Part shown: in pieces, positions 28,429 through 35,964 of the stretch
How positions within the stretch are numbered: position 1 is the first letter of the stretch
Layout: each line of letters begins with the position of its first letter
Assembly (NCBI GenBank): GCA_910579105.1
Contig: CAJTRT010000010.1
Coordinates: 1 to 63,852, forward strand
Source of the DNA: an uncultured Muribaculaceae bacterium
Lineage (GTDB): Bacteria > Bacteroidota > Bacteroidia > Bacteroidales > Muribaculaceae
Direction of reading: 5' to 3'
DNA length: 63,852 nt
Notes under the pieces: model-generated
Seen by the model: only the letters and a program-made list of their open reading frames with translations
Database searches by the model: none
What the model was told of the DNA's origin: nothing
Translations under genes and position numbers: made by a program

Positions 28429-29640
28429 ATGAACGTTGAAGAACTGCGCCGCGACTTCCCCCTGCTGGGACGCTCCGTGTATGGCAAACCGCTCGTCTAC
28501 CTCGACAACACCGCGACCTCTCAGACACCGCGCGAGGTCGTCGAGGCCATAGACAACATGTATTTCCACCACAAGGCCAACGTTCACCGCGGAGTTTTCT
28601 CCATATCGCAGGAGGCGACCGAATCACAGGAGGCAACCCGCGAAAGCGTAAGGGAATACATCAATGCCGCCTCGGCAAAGGAGGTGGTCTTCACCCGCGG
28701 AACCACCGAGGCCATAAACCTTGTGGCATCCTCGTTCGGATCACTCCTCGAAGACGGCGACGAGATAATCCTCACCGTCATGGAGCACCACGCCAACATC
28801 GTGCCCTGGCAGCTGCTCCAATCGCGCAAGAATATAACAATCAAGGTAGTATCCATCCTGCCGGACGGGTCGCTCGACCTCGAGGCATACCGGTCGCTGT
28901 TCAACGAGCGCACACGCCTGGCATCGTTCTGCCACGTATCCAACGTGCTGGGGACGGTGAATCCCGCGAAGGAGATGACCGCCTACGCCCACAGCCAGGG
29001 GGTGCCTGTGCTGATCGACGGCGCGCAGGCAGCCCCGCATATGGCCATTGACGTGAGGGACCTCGACTGCGACTTCTACGCTTTCTCCTCCCACAAGATG
29101 TACGGTCCCTGCGGCGTAGGTGTTCTCTACGGCAAGGAAAAATGGCTCGAGAAGATGCCCCCATACCAAGGAGGGGGCGAGATGATCGGCCACGTCAGCT
29201 TCTCGGGAACCACGTTTGCCGAGCTGCCGTTCAAGTTCGAGGCCGGGACGCCCGATTTCGTCGACATCGCCGCGTTCAGAACCGCGCTCGAATACATACG
29301 CCGCGTCGGCATAGAGAATATAGCCGCCCACGAGCACGAACTTCTCGCCTGGACCACAGAACAGATGTCGCTGATTCCCGGCATGCGCGTATTCGGCACC
29401 GCTCCCGGCAAAGCCGCCGTCATATCGTTCCTTATCGGGAACGCCCACCACTACGACACCGGTATGCTGCTCGACAAGCTCGGCATAGCCGTGCGCACAG
29501 GCCACCACTGCGCCCAGCCCCTGATGGAAACGCTCGGCATAGAGGGCACCGTAAGGGCATCCTTCGCACTTTACAATACCTTTGACGAGGCAAAAACGTT
29601 CATCGCCGCTCTCCACAGAATCCTCCCGCTGATAGGGTAA
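28429..29640 (+). CDS. sufS: Cysteine desulfurase SufS
   Basis: SufS takes sulfur from cysteine for the Suf machine, using PLP. The 403-residue protein has the PLP lysine in SSHKMYGP (about residue 222) and the catalytic cysteine C361 in RTGHHCAQP, which is the SufS/CsdA (group II) form. It ends the operon. The usual sulfur shuttle, SufE or SufU, is not adjacent, so it would have to be encoded elsewhere. An inverted repeat follows the stop codon at 29662-29698. Confidence 0.97.
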   Translation: MNVEELRRDFPLLGRSVYGKPLVYLDNTATSQTPREVVEAIDNMYFHHKANVHRGVFSISQEATESQEATRESVREYINAASAKEVVFTRGTTEAINLVASSFGSLLEDGDEIILTVMEHHANIVPWQLLQSRKNITIKVVSILPDGSLDLEAYRSLFNERTRLASFCHVSNVLGTVNPAKEMTAYAHSQGVPVLIDGAQAAPHMAIDVRDLDCDFYAFSSHKMYGPCGVGVLYGKEKWLEKMPPYQGGGEMIGHVSFSGTTFAELPFKFEAGTPDFVDIAAFRTALEYIRRVGIENIAAHEHELLAWTTEQMSLIPGMRVFGTAPGKAAVISFLIGNAHHYDTGMLLDKLGIAVRTGHHCAQPLMETLGIEGTVRASFALYNTFDEAKTFIAALHRILPLIG

Positions 29641-29661
29641 TCTGATTTTTTGAAAAAATTT

Positions 29662-29698
29662 TAGAGGAAAAGGTTGCGTTTAGCGAACTTTTCCTCTA
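29662..29698. repeat. Inverted repeat overlapping the promoter after sufS
   Basis: Eleven-base arms TAGAGGAAAAG (29662-29672) and CTTTTCCTCTA (29688-29698) are separated by 15 nt. The repeat spans the -33 box and reaches the first bases of the -7 box of the next gene. It could be an operator, or a weak terminator for the suf operon. Confidence 0.7.
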
Positions 29699-29704
29699 CT
29701 TTTG
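29674..29704 (+). promoter_or_regulatory. Promoter of the DJ-1/PfpI gene
   Basis: TACTTTTG (29697-29704) is a -7 box. TTG (29674-29676) lies 20 nt upstream as a -33 box. Both sit in or at the edge of the 29662-29698 inverted repeat. The leader would be about 95 nt. Confidence 0.65.
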
Positions 29705-29806
29705 TGTTTAACAATCATAACCGATGCGCCAGTATGGCCGCATATGGCCTCATCACATTATACCTTAAACAACTAATCTTTCTTTTAACCCTACTTTTTA
29801 TCCGTC

Positions 29807-30379
29807 ATGAACACCTCTTACATTTTTCTGGCAACAGGCTTCGAGGAAATCGAGGCGCTCACCGTGGTCGACGTAATGCGCCGGGCAGGTATGGATGTGA
29901 AAACAATATCAACAACCGGCAATCTCACTGTGCGCGGAGCACACGGCATCCCAGTCGAAGCGGACGCACTGTATGAGAAAACCGACTTCATAACCCCGGA
30001 ATGGCTTATTATCCCCGGCGGGATGCCCGGAGCCGCCAACCTTTCGGAATACGCCCCCCTGAACTCCCTGCTCAAATTGCAGGCCCAGAGCGGCAAGATC
30101 GCGGCCATATGCGCCGCTCCCGCGGTGGTGCTCGCCCCGCTCGGGATTCTTGACGGACAGGAAGCCACCTGCTACCCCGGCTTCGAGAAGCAGATGGACA
30201 AGGCTGTGGTCCGCGACACGCCAGTGGTAGCGCTCAACCGCCTTATCACCGCCAACGGCCCCTCGGCAGCACAGCGTTTCGCCCTCGCCATCGTCGCGAA
30301 CTCAATGGGCGAAAGCGTTGCCCAGGAAGTCGGATCGGCCATGCTCTTCTACCCCAAACGCATGAACTTCTACTTCTGA
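29807..30379 (+). CDS. DJ-1/PfpI (ThiJ)-family protein
   Basis: This is a cytoplasmic protein of the DJ-1 superfamily, whose members act as deglycases, chaperones or stress proteins. The 190-residue product has the glutamate-bearing loop FEEIEALTVVDVMRRAG (about residues 10-26) and the nucleophile-elbow cysteine in AAICAAPAVVL (about residues 101-111), then a TCYPGFE segment typical of the YajL/DJ-1 subgroup. A substrate cannot be assigned. The promoter overlaps an inverted repeat, a hint of regulated expression. Confidence 0.9.
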   Translation: MNTSYIFLATGFEEIEALTVVDVMRRAGMDVKTISTTGNLTVRGAHGIPVEADALYEKTDFITPEWLIIPGGMPGAANLSEYAPLNSLLKLQAQSGKIAAICAAPAVVLAPLGILDGQEATCYPGFEKQMDKAVVRDTPVVALNRLITANGPSAAQRFALAIVANSMGESVAQEVGSAMLFYPKRMNFYF

Positions 30380-30435
30380 CACATAACTTCTGCTTCTGAG
30401 GCACAGATGTTGTCTCAATACCTATAATCTTCTCC

Positions 30436-30507
30436 CCCGTAGGGACGCGGCGTGCCGCGTATCAGTTGGAATCGCCCCTGATACGCGGCACGCCGCGTCC
30501 CTACGGG
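30436..30507. repeat. Palindromic repeat element, copy 1
   Basis: Two perfect 30-nt arms (30436-30465 and 30478-30507) flank a 12-nt centre. The inner part of each arm contains GACGCGGCGTGCCGCGTAT, itself nearly palindromic. A diverged second copy lies in reverse orientation at 32691-32778. It has no T-run and so is not an ordinary terminator. Confidence 0.9.
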
Positions 30508-30619
30508 TGGGGAAAACAATTGCCGTTTAAGCGTAGGGTCGTTACATGTTACTTATAAAAGGATAATCTTTTTAATTAACTTTATTTAACTATTGGGGGG
30601 TAATTTGTTAAGTTTTGTT

Positions 30620-30627
30620 TACCTTTG
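30620..30627 (+). promoter_or_regulatory. -7 box for the PD40 protein gene
   Basis: TACCTTTG, followed by GCGGCG, lies 66 nt before the start of the next gene. No good -33 box lies 19-21 nt upstream. Confidence 0.5.
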
Positions 30628-30692
30628 CGGCGTGTTTTGGCTTATGAATGTTAAATCACACCGTATGACGACGAAAACAAGACCGCTGACAA

Positions 30693-31703
30693 ATGATTAA
30701 ACCTTTAACTTCCAATATAAACAACCCGGCTCGCAAGGTACTGGCGCTATGCGCGCTGGCTTTCGGCTGCGCGGGAATCCAGGCGCAGAATGTCGACTAC
30801 TCGGTGGTGTCGGTACCCGAGGAAACAGGCACCGAATTCCGCAAACTGACCTCGACGAGCGACTATGTGTGCATGCCGGAAGTGCGGCGCTCGCGCGGCG
30901 GAATAGACTGGTTCTCGAACCGCGTGCTCGCACCACTGGCGAACGGTACCGAAATCGGCTACCTCTCGTTCCGCAACAACACCACGAACATCTTCATTAA
31001 AGACCTGTTCAAACAGGGGGGCTCGCGGCAGCGCACAAACCGCGCCGGGGTGATCGACTTCTCGTTCTCGCCCGACGGCAAGAGCCTCTACTTCTCAGAG
31101 GCACGCGGGAGGAACACGCAGATATTCCGCACCGACGCCGCCAACGGCTACGTCTGCCGCCAGATCACATCCGCCGCGAACGACTACTCGCCGGTGGAGA
31201 TTCCCGGCTCGGGACAGATCTTCTTCGCCCGACAGGAGAACAACGGGTGCGGCATCTGGAGCTATTCGCTCAAAGACAACTTCCTTTCGAGCTACACCTC
31301 AGGACAGAACCCCGCGCCGGTTCCGGGGCAGAAGGCAATCGTCGTGACACGCCCCTCTTCCATGGGGCGCTCCGAGATATGGAAAATCAACTACGAGACA
31401 GGCGTCGAGGAATGCATCGTCTCCGATGCCGAACGGAGCTTCACCACGCCGATGGTGTCGCCCGACGGCCAGTGGGTTGTGTTCGTGGGCAGCTCGCTGC
31501 TCGAAGGACCCGGATTCACATATCCCAACACCGACATCTTTACCTGCCGCATCGACGGCACCGACATGCGCCAGCTCACCCACCACGCCGCCGACGACCT
31601 CAGCCCCGTGTGGAGCAACGACGGCGGCTATATCTACTTCGTCTCGCAGCGCGGCGACGCCGACGCGACGGCGAACATATGGCGCATGAAGTTCGTGCCC
31701 TGA
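30693..31703 (+). CDS. Exported TolB-like/PD40 beta-propeller protein
   Basis: This is probably a periplasmic or surface protein built as a beta-propeller. The 336-residue product has a signal peptide (residues about 14-31, ending AQA-QN-like) and several WD40-like PD40 blades: VIDFSFSPDGKSLYFS, TPMVSPDGQWVVFVG and DLSPVWSNDGGYIYFVSQRG. TolB-like propellers often couple to OmpA-type proteins, but no such domain is fused here. The next gene, a beta-barrel protein, follows by 104 nt without an obvious promoter, so the two may be co-expressed. The binding partner is unknown. Confidence 0.78.
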   Translation: MIKPLTSNINNPARKVLALCALAFGCAGIQAQNVDYSVVSVPEETGTEFRKLTSTSDYVCMPEVRRSRGGIDWFSNRVLAPLANGTEIGYLSFRNNTTNIFIKDLFKQGGSRQRTNRAGVIDFSFSPDGKSLYFSEARGRNTQIFRTDAANGYVCRQITSAANDYSPVEIPGSGQIFFARQENNGCGIWSYSLKDNFLSSYTSGQNPAPVPGQKAIVVTRPSSMGRSEIWKINYETGVEECIVSDAERSFTTPMVSPDGQWVVFVGSSLLEGPGFTYPNTDIFTCRIDGTDMRQLTHHAADDLSPVWSNDGGYIYFVSQRGDADATANIWRMKFVP

Positions 31704-31722
31704 AAAAGCCCCGACACGCTGG

Positions 31723-31792
31723 AACTATATCACTAAAACTATATCACTAAAACTATATCACTAAAACTATATCACTAAAACTATATCACTAA
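31723..31792 (+). repeat. Tandem repeat, 5 x 14 bp
   Basis: The unit AACTATATCACTAA occurs five times in a row with no mismatch, ending 15 nt before the start codon of the beta-barrel gene. All units are AT-rich and carry no T-run or hairpin. Confidence 0.95.
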
Positions 31793-31807
31793 CCAATCAC
31801 ACACAGA

Positions 31808-32566
31808 ATGAAAGCAATCAAGATTCTGATGATGGCCGGAGCTCTGGCAGTCGCCGCGCCCGCCTTCGCCCAGTTCTCCAACGCCTCGACAGGCGCACGC
31901 TCCAACGGCGGCTCCTCGATGGTAAAGGACTGCACCCCCTACGATCGCATCTCCCTTTCCTACGACTACTGGAAATCAAGCAAGGAGATGTTCTACGACG
32001 ATGCCGACGCCACCAACGGTCTGGCAATCGACTACATCCACGGCTTCAGCATCTCCAAGACTCTTCCGATGTTCATCGAAACTGGTCTTGGCGCAAGTTT
32101 CGGCTTCTGGGGCGACACTAACGACGAGTCATACAGCGATGCTGACGTAAAATATCGTTTCTCACAGATAAGCCTCGCTGTTCCTGTTAACTTCGCTTAC
32201 AAGTTCAACATCAACAACGACTTCTCTATCCAGCCCTACATCGGCCTGAACTTCAAGTTCAACGTATACGCCAACCTCAAAACGAAATTCGACTGCGATG
32301 ACAACGATCTGCAAGACGAAATCGACGATATGAGCGACAAGGAGTTTGAAAGCGCGTTTGGCGTGCCCCGCGACATGAGTATGTTCGACAAGGACTATGT
32401 CGGCAAGGACGGCCAGTGGAAGCGTTTCCAGCTCGGCTGGCACATCGGCGTGGGCGTTAACTTCAAGGCTCTTTACGTCGGCCTCTCCTACGGCACTGAC
32501 TTCATGGCCATCTGCAAGAAGCATAACACGTCCAACTTCAAAGTCGGTGTGGGCTTCAACTTCTAA
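31808..32566 (+). CDS. Outer-membrane beta-barrel protein
   Basis: This is a predicted outer-membrane barrel of the OmpW/PorT-like kind. The 252-residue product has a clean signal peptide (residues 1-22, ending AFA), then alternating strands and turns: ISLSYDYWKSSK, LPMFIETGLGASFGFWG, FSIQPYIGLNFKFNVYANL and FQLGWHIGVGVNFKALYVGLSY, with a terminal FKVGVGFNF that ends in the aromatic residue needed by the BAM complex. The number of strands is about eight. It follows the propeller gene and a 5 x 14 bp repeat, and ends before a strong terminator. The ligand is unknown. Confidence 0.8.
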   Translation: MKAIKILMMAGALAVAAPAFAQFSNASTGARSNGGSSMVKDCTPYDRISLSYDYWKSSKEMFYDDADATNGLAIDYIHGFSISKTLPMFIETGLGASFGFWGDTNDESYSDADVKYRFSQISLAVPVNFAYKFNINNDFSIQPYIGLNFKFNVYANLKTKFDCDDNDLQDEIDDMSDKEFESAFGVPRDMSMFDKDYVGKDGQWKRFQLGWHIGVGVNFKALYVGLSYGTDFMAICKKHNTSNFKVGVGFNF

Positions 32567-32630
32567 GCCAAGCTCAAAAACAATATAACTGTGATTTCAC
32601 ATTGATACAAATGTGAATTGTGTAACCTCG

Positions 32631-32665
32631 ACAGTCCCTGTACGCGAGTATCGGGACTGTTTTTT
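32631..32665 (+). terminator. Terminator after the beta-barrel gene
   Basis: ACAGTCCC (32631-32638) pairs with GGGACTGT (32653-32660), followed by TTTTT. It lies 65 nt after the stop codon. Confidence 0.8.
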
Positions 32666-32690
32666 CAACCAACATATCCATCACCCGGCA

Positions 32691-32778
32691 GTACGGACGC
32701 GGCGTGCCGCGTATGAAAAGAAATCCCGACAATGTGAAAAACATCTGCCAACTGATACGCGGCACGCCGCATCCGTAC
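32691..32778. repeat. Palindromic repeat element, copy 2
   Basis: Arms of 24 nt (32691-32714 and 32755-32778) with one mismatch flank a 40-nt centre. The arms share the core GACGCGGCGTGCCGCGTAT and its complement with copy 1 at 30436-30507. Read on the minus strand it also shares the GCGTATCAGTTGG junction with copy 1, so it is an inverted second copy. Confidence 0.85.
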
Positions 32779-32841
32779 GGGCTAATGGAATGATCCAAAG
32801 AAAACAGAAGCAACCATAAATACTACCAAACATCAACCCTT

Positions 32842-33288
32842 ATGAAAACAAGAAAATTATGGTGGAGCCTCCTCGCCACGCTGATGCTCCCACTGGCGTT
32901 TGCTCTGACATCGTGCGGCGACGATGATGACGACAAAGACGGCGGCAGCTCGAGCTCCCTCGCCAATACGGCCTGGTATGGCGAAGCCGCTGGCAGGTAC
33001 TGGTATGTGATATTCGACCGAGATGGCGAGTTTTATGTTTCCGAGACAAGTGGCAACTACTATTACTACGGAGAATACAAGGTCTCATCTAACTCGATAA
33101 AACTCAGGGGTGTCTCCGGTTCTGACAGCGATCTGAGGAGCGGAACTTACGACTACAAAATCCGCGGGCGCAAAGGTGACCGCGAAATGGTAATCTACAA
33201 CATAATCCTCGGTGGCGATGACATGTATCTCGAAGAAGTCGAATATGAAGGGTCCGGCTCCGATGACGACTGGGGCTACGACTGGTAA
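32842..33288 (+). CDS. Surface-exposed lipoprotein with acidic export signal
   Basis: This is a 148-residue lipoprotein that I do not recognise as a named family. The N-terminus is a typical signal with lipobox LTSC (cysteine about residue 25) followed at once by GDDDDDKD; an acidic run at positions +2 to +6 is the Bacteroidetes lipoprotein-export signal and predicts a surface location. The mature part is rich in Ser, Tyr, Asp and Gly, with a beta-strand-like core (WYVIFDRDGEFYVSE, YGEYKVSSNSIKLRG) resembling small lipocalin-type domains. The tail (YEGSGSDDDWGYDW) is acidic. Its own terminator lies about 100 nt downstream, behind three 24-bp repeats. Confidence 0.8.
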   Translation: MKTRKLWWSLLATLMLPLAFALTSCGDDDDDKDGGSSSSLANTAWYGEAAGRYWYVIFDRDGEFYVSETSGNYYYYGEYKVSSNSIKLRGVSGSDSDLRSGTYDYKIRGRKGDREMVIYNIILGGDDMYLEEVEYEGSGSDDDWGYDW

Positions 33289-33312
33289 ACCCCGGAACGG
33301 CGCTAAACAAAA

Positions 33313-33384
33313 GAGGGGTATCACATCTTCTAATTAGAGGGTTATCACATCTTCTAATTAGAGGATTATTAAATCTTCTAATTC
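33313..33384 (+). repeat. Direct repeat, 3 x 24 bp
   Basis: Three 24-bp units begin GAGGGGTATCACATCTTCTA, GAGGGTTATCACATCTTCTA and GAGGATTATTAAATCTTCTA. They lie between a lipoprotein gene and its terminator and diverge progressively. Confidence 0.85.
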
Positions 33385-33390
33385 GGATAT

Positions 33391-33423
33391 AAAAAGAGGC
33401 TGTGATTGACACAGCCTCTTTTT
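33391..33423. terminator. Strong bidirectional terminator
   Basis: Perfect 14-nt arms AAAAAGAGGCTGTG (33391-33404) and CACAGCCTCTTTTT (33410-33423) with a five-base loop give a U-tract on either strand. It separates the lipoprotein gene from convergent pnp. Confidence 0.95.
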
Positions 33424-33463
33424 ACTTATCGGGTATGGTTTGAGCTATCTACGTCATGGAATT

Positions 33464-33517
33464 ATATCTCCGTCAGTGGATATATCTCCGTGAGTGGATA
33501 TGTCCGCTAACGGGGAT
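33464..33517. repeat. Short direct repeat, 3 x 18 bp, next to the pnp stop codon
   Basis: ATATCTCCGTCAGTGGAT and ATATCTCCGTGAGTGGAT lie head to tail, followed by a third degenerate unit, ATGTCCGCTAACGGGGAT, that ends at 33517, the last base of the pnp stop codon read on the minus strand. Confidence 0.7.
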
Positions 33518-35787
33518 TAGTCGCGGGGTTCGCGGGGGCGGTCGTCACGGCGGGGACGGTCGTCGCGACGGGGGCGGCGCTCGCCACCTTCGTGGTCGCG
33601 GCGGGGACGACGCTCACCGCGGTCGCCATCCTCGCGGCGAGGGCGGCGGGGACGCTCGGCGGGCTCTACCCAGCCTTCAGGCTTGGGCTGCAGGGCGCGG
33701 AGCGAGAGACGGTATTTGCCGGTCTTCTTGTCAATCTCGATGAGCTTGACGGTAAGCTCGTCACCCTCCTTGATGCCGGAAGCCTCCATATCGGGGAGAC
33801 GGTCCCAGGAAATCTCGGAGATGTGGAGCAGGCCGTCGCGGTTGGGCATGAACTGCACGAACGCGCCGAAGTCCTGTATGGTCTGCACGCGTCCGGTATA
33901 AGTCTTGCCCTCCTCGGGAAGCTCCACGATGGCGTTGATCATTTCAAGAGCCTTGTCGATGGAAGCCTTGTTGGCAGCGGCAACCTCGATGTGGCCGCCC
34001 TCGGGAATCTCGTCGATGGAGACAATCGCGCCGGAAGCCTCCTGGATGCCCTGGATGACTTTTCCGCCCGGGCCGATGACAGCGCCGATGAGGTCTTTGG
34101 GGATAAGCATGGTGACGATGCGCGGAACGTGGGGCTTGTAGTCCTCGCGGGGAGCCGGGATGGTGTTCTCGATGATGTCGAGAATGTGGAGGCGGCCGTC
34201 GCGTGCCTGGTTGAGGGCGCGCTCGAGAATCTCGTAGCTGAGGCCGTCGCACTTGATGTCCATCTGCGTGGCGGTGATGCCCTCGCGGGTGCCGGTAACC
34301 TTGAAGTCCATGTCACCAAGGTGGTCTTCGTCGCCAAGGATGTCGCTGAGCACGGCGTATTTCTCACCATCGGAGATGAGACCCATCGCGATACCGCTGA
34401 CGGGACGTTTCAGCTTCACGCCCGCGTCAAGCAGAGCGAGGGTTCCGGCGCAGACGGTTGCCATAGAAGAGGAACCGTTACTTTCCAGGATGTCGGAAAC
34501 CACGCGGCACACATAGGGGAAGTCATCGGGGAACATCCCTTTGAGCGCACGGTGGGCCAGGTTGCCGTGGCCGATCTCGCGACGGCCGACACCGCGCTGA
34601 GCCTTGGCCTCGCCGGTCGAGAAGGGGGGGAAGTTGTAGTGGAGGAGGAAACGCTCGCGGCCCTGGTTGAGCACGTCGTCGAGAATCTTCTCGTCGAGCT
34701 TGGTGCCGAGGGTCACGGTCGAGAGGCTCTGGGTCTCACCGCGGGTGAACACGGCCGATCCGTGAGGGCCGGGGATATAGTCGACCTCGCACCAGATCGG
34801 GCGGATCTGGGTGGTCTTACGTCCATCCAGGCGGATACCCTCGTCGAGGATGCAGCGGCGCACGGCCTCGCGCTCAACGTCGTGGTAGTAGCGCTTCACA
34901 AGCGGGGTCTTTGCCTCGCGCTCCTCTTCGGGAAGCGATTCGATATATTCCTTGCAGACAGCGTCGAAAGCGTCCTGGCGCCAGTGCTTGTCGGGAGTGC
35001 CGGTCTTGGCGATAGCGTAGGCCTTGTCGTAGCACTTCTCACGGACATCCTTGCGGAGCTCCTCGTCGTTGACCTCGTGGCAGTACTCGCGCTTGACGGT
35101 CTTGCCGGCGGCTTCTGCCAGTTCTTCCTGGGCCTTGCACTGAACCTTGATTGCCTCGTGGGCGGTCTTGAGGGCCTCGAGAAGCTCGGCCTCGGAAACC
35201 TCCTTCATCTCGCCCTCGACCATCATGATGTTGTCGTAGGTAGCGCCTACCATCAGCTCGATGTCAGCGTTCTCAAGCTGGTCGAAAGTGGGGTTGATTA
35301 CGAACTTGCCGTCTACGCGGGCTACGCGGACCTCGGAGATGGGACCGTGGAACGGAATGTCACTGACAGCGATCGCGGCGGAAGCGGCGAGGCCGGCGAG
35401 GGCGTCGGGCATATCCTGGCCATCGGCAGAGAACATGGTGATCTGCACGAATGTGTCAGCGTGGTAATTGTCGGGGAACAGAGGGCGGAGCACGCGGTCA
35501 ACCAGGCGGGAGGTCAGCACCTCGTAGTCGGAAGCGCGGCCCTCGCGTTTGAGGAAACCGCCGGGGAAACGACCCGCGGAGGAAAATTTTTCCTTGTAGT
35601 CAACCTGGAGGGGCATGAAGTCAACACCCTCGCCTGCTTCTTTGGCGGAAACTACCGTCGCGAGGAGCATGGTGTTGCCCATTCGCAGTTCAACGGCGCC
35701 ATCGGCCTGCTTGGCCAGTTTCCCTGTCTCCAGGGTGATGGTGCGGCCGTCGGGCAGTTCGATGGTCTTTTTGATAGGGTTCAGCAT
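33517..35787 (-). CDS. pnp: Polyribonucleotide nucleotidyltransferase (PNPase)
   Basis: PNPase is a 3-prime to 5-prime exoribonuclease that uses phosphate, in the cytoplasmic RNA-degradation machinery. The 756-residue protein has two RNase PH domains (about 1-230 and 320-550; RVLRPLF, GRREIGHG motifs), a KH domain (LIGAVIGPGGKVIQGIQE, about 563-620) and an S1 domain (EEGKTYTGRVQTIQDFGAFV, about 630-700). The C-terminal 60 residues are an Arg/Asp/Pro-rich tail with repeats such as RRPRRDD, probably disordered and RNA-binding; this tail is longer than in E. coli. A promoter lies 37 nt upstream. Confidence 0.97.
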   Translation of the reverse strand: MLNPIKKTIELPDGRTITLETGKLAKQADGAVELRMGNTMLLATVVSAKEAGEGVDFMPLQVDYKEKFSSAGRFPGGFLKREGRASDYEVLTSRLVDRVLRPLFPDNYHADTFVQITMFSADGQDMPDALAGLAASAAIAVSDIPFHGPISEVRVARVDGKFVINPTFDQLENADIELMVGATYDNIMMVEGEMKEVSEAELLEALKTAHEAIKVQCKAQEELAEAAGKTVKREYCHEVNDEELRKDVREKCYDKAYAIAKTGTPDKHWRQDAFDAVCKEYIESLPEEEREAKTPLVKRYYHDVEREAVRRCILDEGIRLDGRKTTQIRPIWCEVDYIPGPHGSAVFTRGETQSLSTVTLGTKLDEKILDDVLNQGRERFLLHYNFPPFSTGEAKAQRGVGRREIGHGNLAHRALKGMFPDDFPYVCRVVSDILESNGSSSMATVCAGTLALLDAGVKLKRPVSGIAMGLISDGEKYAVLSDILGDEDHLGDMDFKVTGTREGITATQMDIKCDGLSYEILERALNQARDGRLHILDIIENTIPAPREDYKPHVPRIVTMLIPKDLIGAVIGPGGKVIQGIQEASGAIVSIDEIPEGGHIEVAAANKASIDKALEMINAIVELPEEGKTYTGRVQTIQDFGAFVQFMPNRDGLLHISEISWDRLPDMEASGIKEGDELTVKLIEIDKKTGKYRLSLRALQPKPEGWVEPAERPRRPRREDGDRGERRPRRDHEGGERRPRRDDRPRRDDRPREPRD

Positions 35788-35823
35788 TATTTAAGATAGA
35801 TTATAAACTTCTGATAAATCGCG

Positions 35824-35831
35824 CAAAGGTA
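35824..35831 (-). promoter_or_regulatory. -7 box for pnp
   Basis: TACCTTTG on the minus strand is a strong -7 match 37 nt from the start codon. A TTAG tetramer 20 nt upstream may be the -33 box. Confidence 0.6.
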
Positions 35832-35880
35832 ATGAATTTTAGTCAAATTAACTAATAAACAGCCGAAAAACGCATAAATA

Positions 35881-35909
35881 ACGGGCGCTCAGAGTTTCCG
35901 AGCGCCCGT
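35881..35909 (-). terminator. Terminator after the pectate lyase gene
   Basis: ACGGGCGCTC (35881-35890) pairs with GAGCGCCCGT (35900-35909) with a nine-base loop. The minus-strand sequence after the stem is TATTTATG, so the U-tract is modest. Confidence 0.65.
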
Positions 35910-35964
35910 TTACGGGTATCATTTGCAAAAAGGCATTCAATTTCAGAATTAATCCGCCTATACC

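Larger units (their letters stand above)
30380..30692 (+). other. Intergenic region, 313 nt, with a palindromic repeat
   Basis: This stretch holds a 30-bp-arm inverted repeat (30436-30507), an AT-rich tract and one -7 box (30620-30627). I see no ORF with coding character. Confidence 0.8.

Noticed and set aside
32596..32617. TTCACATT-N6-AATGTGAA, resembling a CRP site
   Set aside because: The half-sites are in the reverse order of a CRP operator (TGTGA-N6-TCACA), so this is only a small hairpin after a gene.
33313..33517. A CRISPR array in the short repeats
   Set aside because: The units are head to tail without spacers, only three each and diverging, with no cas genes nearby.
33592..35799. 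A 735-residue open frame antisense to pnp
   Set aside because: The minus-strand frame is an unmistakable PNPase with KH and S1 domains; the plus-strand frame has the low-complexity look of a codon-bias shadow.
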